Below, in pieces: positions 1-5,474 of a stretch of DNA of 5,474 bases. Source of the DNA: Prevotellaceae bacterium (GTDB lineage Bacteria; Bacteroidota; Bacteroidia; Bacteroidales; UBA932). The DNA lies in the NCBI GenBank assembly GCA_031268055.1, contig JAIRXY010000235.1, positions 1-5,474 of the forward strand, given 5' to 3'. The notes beneath the pieces were generated by a model. The model ran no database searches. It saw only the letters and a list, made by a program, of their open reading frames with translations, and was not told where the DNA came from. The translations under genes were made by a program, and so were the position numbers. Each line of letters opens with the position of its first letter. Within the stretch, counting starts at the first letter, position 1.

Positions 1-186
1 ACAAGCAAACAGCATGATGTTTAAGGTACTCTTTTTACTGTGTACAAACCATAGCGTTACTCCGGCAATGGCTATAACAAACGTTGGCGATTCTGCTTTG
101 TGGTTGAATATAACCATCCGTATCAAGGCTTTTGCTTTGCCGATAGAATTTTTTAAGTAGCAGGTTTTATCAATATTTTTGTTCAT
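1..186 (-). pseudogene. Fragment of GT87/DUF2029-type membrane glycosyltransferase, N-terminus missing, cut by window edge
   Basis: An open frame runs leftward from an ATG at 186-184 to the window edge (62 residues, no stop reached). Residues 21-43 read LIRMVIFNHKAESPTFVIAIAGV, followed by a hydrophobic stretch ending LWFV and then HSKKST. The NHKAESPTF segment, flanked by hydrophobic residues, resembles the conserved late segment of Bacteroidota GT87 (DUF2029) polyprenyl-linked-sugar glycosyltransferases. In those proteins of roughly 400 residues it normally lies well past the middle. Here only about 20 non-matching residues precede it, and the DNA further upstream is the GT22 gene, so most of the usual N-terminus cannot be present. 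I infer a 5'-truncated remnant. It is in frame with the upstream gene: after the TAA at 222-220, eleven sense codons lead to this ATG. Family recognition is from memory of the motif. A genuine short membrane protein, or an assembly or frameshift artefact, is possible. Confidence 0.5.
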
Positions 187-219
187 GTTATCAGGTGTTA
201 ATTTATAGTCTGCATAGGA

Positions 220-1746
220 TTATCGCTTATCGGGAAAATATTTTTGATTTCGGTAAATGAATATGGTTTCATTTCTGTTGTGGCGCGGATTAAGGAAAAA
301 CATAAGGTTATCAATAAGGCTGGGCTTTATTTGGGCTTCAAAAACCAGCTCGGGGAAGTATTGCTTTAGCGCTTCAATTCGTGAATCGGCGCTACCGTCG
401 GCGGTTACAAGCACAAAGCGGGGAGCGCTTTCGCTCTCAAGCAGCTGCTGTGCGCTGTTGTCTATGCTATTGCGGCCTATATCCGCCACCGTTACCCACT
501 CGCCAAGGTAAAAGAGCGGCAAAAACGGAATGTCGTCCATCTTGGCAATGCTCTCTATGTGCTGGTAGCGCGACAGGTAGAGCATGGATTCTACTCTGGC
601 TTTCTTGGAGTAGTGAACGCTGACGAAGCACAGCAGCAGCGCATTGGCTACCATAAAGAACTTCCAGCTGCCTCTTGCAAGCTTGTTCAACCACGTAACC
701 TTGTTGGCGTAGGAGGTCAGCAGCTCGTGCCACCCTATCATACCCAAAATAATGACAAACGGAACAATGGTGAGGATAAAGCGCTCCTGCTTGTTGATGA
801 AAAAGCTGTGGAAGATCAAAAAGATAAAGCTGGGTAAGAACAGCAGCAGGTACTTGCGCCACCGGACAAAGAAGCCGCCAAAGATAAAAATGCTCACAGG
901 CGGAATAAGTATGCCTGCAATCAGCGCTACATACTTCAGCGGCCCTCCTCCCGGATAGTCGCCGGGCTGTACCACCACAAGGTTGTAGTGCAGATATGCT
1001 ATAAATTCAACGCAAGGTTTTCCCCAAAAGTAAAGGTCAACGCCGCCCTGTATCAGGAATATGCTCAGCAGCGCCCCTACTCCCCATACAATTGCGTTTC
1101 GAAATTGCTTGAGGCACAGCAACGCCAGCCCAAACCCCGCCAGCATAATAATAGCCTGATAGCGGAAAGAGAAGGCAATGCCGGCCACCAAGCCTGACAG
1201 CAGCGCCGTTTTCACGCTGGGGTTATCTCGCTTGATGTACATCCATACGCCCCAAAGCAGAAACGGTATGCAGTGGATTTCCACCAGATTCCGCACGCTC
1301 AGCCACGGCATAAACCAAAATGCGGCCAGCAGCCATCCTACCTGTGCCGCCAACTTTTTTCCGGCATACTTTCCTGCTATTTTATACCCAAAGTAAACAA
1401 TAGAAAGCGAATAAATAGCATGTAAAATTCTCACAACATACATTTTAGCATCGGGCGAAGTGATACCTATGGCGTTGAGGAGTACGAACAGGAGGTAGTG
1501 CAGCCCCATGTAAAAAAGATTTTGCCCTGTTGGCCCTTCGTTGCTGGGGGAGCTTGGCAGCCAGCCAAAAGAATCAAACCCATCGGCAATAGCCGCAGAC
1601 ACTTCAATAACGTTAAAGTGGTCGTCGTGCATACCGTAACCTCCGGAAAAAGCTGCTGCAACTAAACGCAGCAGCAATGCTGCAACAAGAATACAAGTCA
1701 AGGGATTGTGCGCGTAATACGCTTTGAAGTCTCGGATAATGTTCAT
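220..1746 (-). CDS. GT22-like (PIG-B/ALG9-type) GT-C membrane mannosyltransferase
   Basis: This is a complete 508-residue polytopic inner-membrane protein. GT22 enzymes transfer a hexose, usually mannose, from a polyprenyl- or dolichyl-phosphate donor to a glycan or glycolipid on the outer face of the membrane. An N-terminal helix (about 17-33) is followed by an extramembrane loop with H40-D-D-H-F44. This matches the place of the HPDE-type acidic motif that carries the catalytic Asp in GT-C enzymes. Further hydrophobic segments lie at roughly 82-95, 104-122, 133-150, 155-171, 181-212, 216-235, 272-293, 299-316, 322-339 and 361-377. H313 and N318-K-Q-E-R-F323, at the start of a late helix, match the H...KEeRF signature typical of GT22 and argue against the PMT/GT39 families. 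Residues about 380-508 form a soluble tail. The ATG at 1746-1744 has only AT-rich sequence before it (no Shine-Dalgarno), and no longer in-frame start looks better. The acceptor and the sugar cannot be told from sequence. A role in surface glycan or protein O-glycan assembly is inference. The GT87-like fragment directly downstream fits a glycosylation locus. Confidence 0.78.
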   Translation of the reverse strand: MNIIRDFKAYYAHNPLTCILVAALLLRLVAAAFSGGYGMHDDHFNVIEVSAAIADGFDSFGWLPSSPSNEGPTGQNLFYMGLHYLLFVLLNAIGITSPDAKMYVVRILHAIYSLSIVYFGYKIAGKYAGKKLAAQVGWLLAAFWFMPWLSVRNLVEIHCIPFLLWGVWMYIKRDNPSVKTALLSGLVAGIAFSFRYQAIIMLAGFGLALLCLKQFRNAIVWGVGALLSIFLIQGGVDLYFWGKPCVEFIAYLHYNLVVVQPGDYPGGGPLKYVALIAGILIPPVSIFIFGGFFVRWRKYLLLFLPSFIFLIFHSFFINKQERFILTIVPFVIILGMIGWHELLTSYANKVTWLNKLARGSWKFFMVANALLLCFVSVHYSKKARVESMLYLSRYQHIESIAKMDDIPFLPLFYLGEWVTVADIGRNSIDNSAQQLLESESAPRFVLVTADGSADSRIEALKQYFPELVFEAQIKPSLIDNLMFFLNPRHNRNETIFIYRNQKYFPDKR

Positions 1747-1778
1747 AGCTTATTTTATGGAATTTATTATATAGGAAT

Positions 1779-1812
1779 AAAAAAATGAGCGGTCAAAATT
1801 TGGTCGCTCATT
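1779..1812 (-). terminator. Terminator-like hairpin with U7 tract, in front of the GT22 gene
   Basis: The arms AATGAGCG (1784-1791) and CGCTCATT (1805-1812) are perfect 8-bp inverted repeats around a 13-nt loop. On the minus strand the stem runs directly into seven T residues (1785-1779, the first two shared with the stem), the form of an intrinsic terminator. On the plus strand no T-tract follows, so the polarity is leftward. It sits only 33 bp before the GT22 start codon. It could end an unrecognised upstream minus-strand transcript and insulate the GT22 gene, or act as a leader attenuator if the GT22 promoter lies further upstream. If it does insulate, the GT22 promoter must lie within 1747-1783, where TATATAAT (minus strand) is the only weak candidate. 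Confidence 0.6.
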
Positions 1813-2072
1813 ATAAGAGAAGTGTAAAATATTGCAAAAATCGAAAAAATTACGTAAGGCGCACAGGGTTTTACTACGTAACTTGCTGTGTTGTGTGTGT
1901 ACCCACACATTCAAGCTATGGCCTGCATGCATTATGAGAGCGAGAAATGGTAGCGTATTTATAGTAAATGTGTGCGGCATATTAATCAACACTTAATTTT
2001 TCAACAAGTAATCAGGAAAGCGTTCCTACAATAAAAAAAAACAAAGTTGCATCTTTTTTCAATATGGGCAAA

Positions 2073-2282
2073 CTAATTAGCGTTAAATTGCGCAACATTC
2101 TCATTGATAAGTATTAATCTGCATTTCTGCTGAATTATGCCCTTGCAGGTTAGGATGCCCAAAGCTTGAGCTGAAAGCATATCAATCAACCAAATCTTAT
2201 ATTTTGTGTGCCTCAGGCTTACAATCATCTTACGAATCGCTACAAAATCATAGCGCTTCAAAAAAGAAGTAACCGTTTTCAT
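2073..2282 (-). CDS. Doubtful small ORF, 69 residues, basic, no recognised family
   Basis: This ORF runs from the ATG at 2282-2280 to the TAG at 2075-2073. The product begins MKTVTSFLKRYDFVAIRK, is rich in Lys and Arg in its first half, has two Cys (one in LTCKG), and has no clear signal peptide or membrane helix. I recognise no family. In its favour, a TAnnTTTG-like box (TACATTTG) lies 28 bp upstream on the same strand, and a minus-strand terminator-like hairpin lies further downstream at 1779-1812. Against it, an AT-rich region makes ORFs of this size by chance, there is no Shine-Dalgarno, and no neighbour suggests a role. It may instead be part of a non-coding transcript. Confidence 0.2.
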   Translation of the reverse strand: MKTVTSFLKRYDFVAIRKMIVSLRHTKYKIWLIDMLSAQALGILTCKGIIQQKCRLILINENVAQFNAN

Positions 2283-2310
2283 ACCATATTTGTTTATGGT
2301 GATAATTCTA

Positions 2311-2318
2311 CAAATGTA
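2311..2318 (-). promoter_or_regulatory. Possible Bacteroidota -7 box, minus strand
   Basis: The plus-strand CAAATGTA reads TACATTTG on the minus strand, a full match to the Bacteroidota -7 consensus TAnnTTTG. It would start a leftward transcript at about 2300-2305, just before the doubtful ORF at 2282. No TTG or TTTG -33 element is visible at the proper distance upstream, so support is weak. Confidence 0.25.
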
Positions 2319-2324
2319 AGAAAA

Positions 2325-2345
2325 CTAATCGGTTTGACAGATTAG
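2325..2345 (-). repeat. Inverted repeat CTAATC/GATTAG
   Basis: The arms CTAATC (2325-2330) and GATTAG (2340-2345) form a perfect 6-bp inverted repeat around a 9-nt loop. On the minus strand the stem is followed by TTTTCTT, which makes it a weak leftward terminator candidate. It abuts the GC-rich hairpin at 2345 and shares that base with it, so the two structures compete. Confidence 0.35.
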
Positions 2346-2371
2346 CGGGGCGGATGCCCCCGCCAATTTTT
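2342..2371 (+). terminator. GC-rich hairpin followed by T5, plus-strand terminator-like
   Basis: GCGGGG (2345-2350) pairs with CCCCGC (2358-2363) around a 7-nt loop. An alternative fold pairs GGGGC (2347-2351) with GCCCC (2356-2360) around a GGAT loop. TT (2342-2343) can pair with AA (2365-2366) across one mismatch, and five T residues follow at 2367-2371. This is a good intrinsic-terminator shape on the plus strand. No recognised plus-strand gene ends here, and it lies about 30 bp before the ileS promoter box, so it may shield ileS from upstream transcription or be a dispersed GC-rich palindrome. Confidence 0.5.
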
Positions 2372-2377
2372 ATGCGG

Positions 2378-2410
2378 TTGTGTGTAATTGAATGTTTTAT
2401 GCTAACTTTG
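2378..2410 (+). promoter_or_regulatory. Probable ileS promoter (Bacteroidota-type)
   Basis: TAACTTTG at 2403-2410 fully matches the Bacteroidota primary-sigma -7 consensus TAnnTTTG. A TTG at 2378-2380, 22 bp upstream, can serve as the -33 element. Transcription would start at about 2415-2418, giving an ileS leader of roughly 75 nt that includes the heptamer array. It is on the same strand as ileS and in a plausible position. Confidence 0.6.
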
Positions 2411-2448
2411 CGGGAAATTTTGAATTAGCTTATGCCGTCAGGATAATC

Positions 2449-2476
2449 CAAAATTCAAAATTCAAAATTCAAAATT
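2449..2476 (+). repeat. Four exact tandem copies of heptamer CAAAATT
   Basis: CAAAATT is repeated four times without change at 2449-2455, 2456-2462, 2463-2469 and 2470-2476, followed by a degenerate TCAAAAG. The array ends 15 bp before the ileS ATG and lies inside the predicted 5' leader, downstream of the TAACTTTG box. Copy-number change would alter leader length in 7-nt steps without affecting the reading frame. Confidence 0.9.
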
Positions 2477-2491
2477 TCAAAAGCCACATTT

Positions 2492-5474
2492 ATGAGCAAG
2501 AAATTTCCGGAGTACAAAGGCTTGGATTTGCCCCAAATCAACAAGGACATGCTGTCCAAATGGAAGGCGGAGGGTACTTTTGCGCAATCGTTAGACCTGC
2601 GTAAGGAGCGTCCGCCGTTTGTGTTTTACGAGGGGCCTCCGTCGGCAAACGGGATGCCGGGCATTCACCACGTGATGGCGCGCACCATCAAGGATATTGT
2701 TTGCCGCTACAAAACGCTCAGGGGATTTCTGGTAAACCGCAAGGCCGGATGGGATACCCACGGGCTGCCGGTGGAGCTGGGCGTGGAAAAAATGCTGGGC
2801 ATCACCAAGGAGGATATCGGCAAAACGATTAGCGTGGACGATTACAACGCCGCCTGCCGCAGGGAGGTGATGAAGTATACGCGGGAGTGGGAAAACCTCA
2901 CCGAGCAAATGGGCTACTGGGTGGACATGGGAACGCCCTACGTAACCTGCGACAACCGCTACATTGAGTCGGTGTGGTACCTGCTGCGCCAGCTCTACGC
3001 CAAGCAGCTGCTCTACAAGGGATACACCATTCAGCCATACTCTCCGGCGGCGGGAACAGGCCTGAGCACCCACGAGCTCAACCAGCCCGGCTGCTACCGC
3101 GACGTGAAGGATACTACCTGCGTGGCGCAGTTCCGGCTTGTGCAGAATGAGGCCTCGCGCTTTCTCTACGACCATGCGGCTACGGACAAGCTCTTCATGC
3201 TGGCGTGGACAACCACCCCGTGGACGCTCCCTTCCAACACTGCCCTGTGCGTAGGCGCAAGCATTGGCTACGCCTTAGTTGATACCTTTAACCCCTACAC
3301 GGGCGAAAAAATTGCGGTGGTGTTGGCGGAAGAGCTCATCCCCCAGCACTTTAACCCCAAAGCCGCCGCTCTGCCGCTCGACAGCTACAAGGCCGGCGAC
3401 AAGCTCGTTCCCTACCGCGTGGCGGCTACCTGTAAGGGAAGCCAGCTGGAGGGGCTGTCCTACCAGCCCATTCTGCCGTTTATGAAGCCTATGGACAGCG
3501 GAGCGTTCAGGGTTATCACCGGCGATTTTGTGACCACACAGGATGGTACCGGCATTGTACATATGGCGCCAACCTTTGGCGCCGACGACGACCGCGTAGC
3601 ACGGCAGCACGGCGTGCCTCCGCTGATGCTGATTGACAAGGCCGGCAGCTACCTGCCGATGGTGGACAAAACCGGCAAGTTCTTTCGCATAGAGGATTTA
3701 GACCAGAGCTTTGTGAAAACCTACGTCGACGTGGAGCTCTACGGGGAGTTTGCAGGTCGATTTGTAAAAAATGCCTACGATGACAGCCTGACCGACAGCG
3801 ACCCCTCGCTGGACGTAGACTTGTGCGTAAAGCTGAAGCAGCAAGGGTTGGCCTTCAAAATCGAAAAGCACCTGCACAGCTACCCCCACTGCTGGCGCAC
3901 CGACAAGCCCGTGCTGTACTATCCGCTCAACAGCTGGTTTATTAAAACCACCGCCTGTAAGGAGCGCATGGTGGAGCTGAACAAAACCATCGGGTGGAAG
4001 CCCGAAAGCACAGGTACAGGACGCTTTGGCAAGTGGCTCGAGGACTTGAAGGATTGGAATCTCTCCCGCAGCCGCTACTGGGGCACTCCCCTCCCGATAT
4101 GGCGCACCGACGACGGCAGCGAGGAAAAATGCATCGGCTCCATCAGCGAGCTGAAGGATGAGGTGGAAAAGTCCGTAGCGGCAGGCTACATGGCCTCCAA
4201 CCCTTACGCTGCCTTTGAGGAAGGCCAACTGTCGGAGAAAAACTACGGCAAGTTCGACCTCCATCGTCCCTACGTAGACCAGATAGTCTTGGTTTCCGGC
4301 AGCGGAAAACCCATGAAGCGCGAGGCAGACCTCATAGATGTATGGTTTGACAGCGGCGCTATGCCTTTTGCCCAAGTTTTTTACCCGCACACCAGCCAAG
4401 AATCGTTTCGCCGAGCTTACCCTGCCGACTTCATCTCCGAGGGCGTTGACCAAACGCGGGGGTGGTTTTTCACCCTGCACGCTATCTCGGCTATGGTGGC
4501 CGACAGCGTAGCGTTCAGGCACGTCATTTCCACGGGGCTTGTGCTTGATAAAAACGGCAACAAGATGAGCAAGCGGCTGGGCAACACGGTTGACCCGTTT
4601 CAGGTGATGAGCGAGTACGGCGCCGACGCGCTCCGCTGGTACATGGTAACCAACGCGCAGCCTTGGGACAACCTCAAGTTCGATGTTGAAGGCGTAGAGG
4701 AGGTGCGCCGCAAGTTCTTCGGAACGCTCTACAACACCTACTCCTTTTTTGCCCTCTACGCCAACGTAGACAATTTTTCGGGCAGCGAGCCGCAAGTCCC
4801 CGTGAGCCGGCGACCCGAAATAGACCGCTGGATGGTATCCCTTCTCCACACCCTCGTCAGGGATGTTGGCGAGGCCTACGAAGCCTACGAGCCTACGCGC
4901 GCCGGACGGCTGATTCAGGACTTTGTGTGCGACCACCTCAGCAACTGGTATGTGCGCCTCAACCGTAAGCGGTTTTGGGGCGGCAGGCTGTCGGACGATA
5001 AGCTGGCGGCCTACCAAACGCTCTTTAGCTGCCTGCAAACCGTCTGCATTTTGGCTTCGCCCATTGCGCCTTTCATCTCCGACAGGATTTTTGGCGATCT
5101 CTGCCCCGACGCCTCTCCCTCGGTGCACTTGGCAGACTTCCCTGCTTTCGACGAAAGCTTTGTAGACAAGGCGCTGGAGGACAAAATGAGCATGGCGCAG
5201 CAGGTAACTTCCATGATACTTGCGCTGCGCCGTAAGGCCGACGTCAAGGTGCGGCAGCCTCTGGCAAAAGCCCTCATCCTCATTGTCGACAAGCGTTTGC
5301 TGCTCCTGTTTACGGAGGAAATAAAAAGTGTTATTCGTACCGAGACCAACGTTAAGGAAATAGCCATTGTGAGCGACGACGCCGGCATAGCGCTCAAGAA
5401 AGCCAAGGCCAACTTCAAAACCTTGGGCGCCAAGTGCGGCAAAAGCATGAAGGAGGTGGCGGCAAAGATTGCGG
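2492..5474 (+). CDS. ileS: Isoleucyl-tRNA synthetase, type 2 (IleRS2), 3' end outside window
   Basis: This cytoplasmic class I synthetase activates Ile with ATP and charges tRNA-Ile. The frame is open for 994 codons to the window edge. Bacteroidota IleRS2 is usually about 1,100-1,150 residues, so only the C-terminal end is missing. The Rossmann core starts with EGPPSANGMPGIHH (47-60). The class signature HXGH appears as G57-I-H-H60. The CP1 editing domain (roughly 190-470) has WTTTPWTLPSN at 239-249 and GTGIVHMAPTFGADD at 352-366, with D365 the likely editing Asp, so proofreading of Val-tRNA-Ile looks intact. The core resumes with SRSRYWG (525-531), EGVDQTRGWF (650-659, typical of IleRS rather than ValRS or LeuRS) and KMSKR (691-695) in place of KMSKS. 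The anticodon-binding domain includes DRW (778-780) and NWYVRLNRKRFW (818-829), followed by KVRQPL (919-924). The ATG at 2492 is chosen because family homology begins at once (SKKFPEYKGLDLP). There is no Shine-Dalgarno, as is usual in this phylum. The gene probably has its own promoter at 2403-2410. Confidence 0.97.
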   Translation, partial: MSKKFPEYKGLDLPQINKDMLSKWKAEGTFAQSLDLRKERPPFVFYEGPPSANGMPGIHHVMARTIKDIVCRYKTLRGFLVNRKAGWDTHGLPVELGVEKMLGITKEDIGKTISVDDYNAACRREVMKYTREWENLTEQMGYWVDMGTPYVTCDNRYIESVWYLLRQLYAKQLLYKGYTIQPYSPAAGTGLSTHELNQPGCYRDVKDTTCVAQFRLVQNEASRFLYDHAATDKLFMLAWTTTPWTLPSNTALCVGASIGYALVDTFNPYTGEKIAVVLAEELIPQHFNPKAAALPLDSYKAGDKLVPYRVAATCKGSQLEGLSYQPILPFMKPMDSGAFRVITGDFVTTQDGTGIVHMAPTFGADDDRVARQHGVPPLMLIDKAGSYLPMVDKTGKFFRIEDLDQSFVKTYVDVELYGEFAGRFVKNAYDDSLTDSDPSLDVDLCVKLKQQGLAFKIEKHLHSYPHCWRTDKPVLYYPLNSWFIKTTACKERMVELNKTIGWKPESTGTGRFGKWLEDLKDWNLSRSRYWGTPLPIWRTDDGSEEKCIGSISELKDEVEKSVAAGYMASNPYAAFEEGQLSEKNYGKFDLHRPYVDQIVLVSGSGKPMKREADLIDVWFDSGAMPFAQVFYPHTSQESFRRAYPADFISEGVDQTRGWFFTLHAISAMVADSVAFRHVISTGLVLDKNGNKMSKRLGNTVDPFQVMSEYGADALRWYMVTNAQPWDNLKFDVEGVEEVRRKFFGTLYNTYSFFALYANVDNFSGSEPQVPVSRRPEIDRWMVSLLHTLVRDVGEAYEAYEPTRAGRLIQDFVCDHLSNWYVRLNRKRFWGGRLSDDKLAAYQTLFSCLQTVCILASPIAPFISDRIFGDLCPDASPSVHLADFPAFDESFVDKALEDKMSMAQQVTSMILALRRKADVKVRQPLAKALILIVDKRLLLLFTEEIKSVIRTETNVKEIAIVSDDAGIALKKAKANFKTLGAKCGKSMKEVAAKIA

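Larger units (their letters stand above)
1747..2491. other. AT-rich divergent intergenic region between the GT22 gene and ileS
   Basis: This 745-bp stretch separates two divergent genes and is clearly richer in A+T than either. I see no tRNA, rRNA, tmRNA, RNase P or SRP RNA signature on either strand. It holds a minus-strand terminator-like hairpin near the GT22 start, an A9 tract at 2033-2041, a doubtful short ORF at 2073-2282, two adjacent hairpins at 2325-2371, the probable ileS promoter at 2403-2410 and a heptamer array at 2449-2476. The stretch from about 1817 to 2072 contains nothing I can assign. Confidence 0.7.

Noticed and set aside
467..862. 131-codon minus-strand frame overlapping the GT22 gene
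   Set aside because: It overlaps in another frame, while the 508-residue frame has coherent membrane segments and GT22 motifs.
1890..1907. GT-rich/CACAC weak inverted repeat around 1890-1907
   Set aside because: It is a low-complexity GTGT stretch with about a 5-bp stem, and nothing nearby suggests a site.
1750..1992. 80-codon minus-strand ORF with a GTG start next to the GT22 gene
   Set aside because: It runs straight through the terminator-like hairpin at 1779-1812, has no recognisable features, and fits chance in AT-rich DNA.
2014..2027. Small hairpin AGGAA-AGCG-TTCCT followed by an A9 tract
   Set aside because: The stem is only 5 bp, it has no T-tract on the strand where it could terminate, and such structures are expected by chance.
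2334..2339. Perfect TTGACA (-35-like) in the intergenic region
   Set aside because: The sequence about 17 bp downstream is the GC-rich hairpin, with no TATAAT or TAnnTTTG element at a proper distance, and Bacteroidota promoters do not rely on TTGACA.
2449..2476. CRISPR-like array
   Set aside because: The units are 7-bp direct tandem repeats without spacers.
2411..2491. T-box or other amino-acid-sensing riboswitch before ileS
   Set aside because: The predicted leader is only about 75 nt, AT-rich and repetitive, without a T-box sequence or stable stem. T-boxes are not expected in Bacteroidota.
2591..3175. 194-codon minus-strand open frame inside the start of ileS
   Set aside because: It is a shadow of the IleRS catalytic and CP1 coding sequence, with no family resemblance of its own.
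3698..5128. 476-codon open frame on the minus strand inside ileS
   Set aside because: It lies wholly opposite a well-conserved ileS coding sequence. Its product is low in recognisable domains and is the kind of antisense frame produced by GC-rich codons.
5011..5448. 145-codon minus-strand open frame near the right edge
   Set aside because: It is antisense to the IleRS anticodon-binding region, whose plus-strand reading is clearly homologous.

Overview
The window looks like chromosomal DNA from a member of the Bacteroidota. Three things point there. The isoleucyl-tRNA synthetase is the long type-2 form with wording typical of that phylum (an EGPPSANGMPGIHH active-site segment and an HELNQPGCYRDVKD segment). 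A TAnnTTTG promoter element lies upstream of it. Neither main gene has a Shine-Dalgarno sequence. The genes are moderately GC-rich and the space between them is strongly AT-rich.

Layout: (1) Positions 1-186, minus strand, hold a fragment that resembles the C-terminal part of a GT87/DUF2029 membrane glycosyltransferase and runs off the left edge. The N-terminal part of that family is absent, because the DNA immediately upstream codes for another protein. (2) Positions 220-1746, minus strand, hold a complete 508-residue polytopic membrane protein of the GT22-like (PIG-B/ALG9-type) GT-C mannosyltransferase family. (3) Positions 1747-2491 form a 745-bp AT-rich divergent intergenic region. It contains a minus-strand terminator-like hairpin, a doubtful 69-codon ORF with a promoter-like box, a cluster of two hairpins, the probable ileS promoter, and four exact tandem copies of CAAAATT just before ileS. 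(4) From 2492 to the right edge, plus strand, lies ileS, with 994 codons visible and the 3' end missing.

The two halves have unrelated jobs. The left half belongs to lipid-linked-sugar-dependent glycan or glycoprotein assembly in the inner membrane. The right half is a housekeeping translation gene. The most notable feature is that the ileS class I signature HXGH is present as GXHH (G57-I-H-H60), a swap associated with mupirocin hyper-resistance in type-2 IleRS. I found no convincing undescribed multi-gene system. The remaining oddities are the truncated GT87 piece in frame behind the GT22 stop codon, the heptamer array in the ileS leader, and terminator-like hairpins with no recognised gene ending at them.
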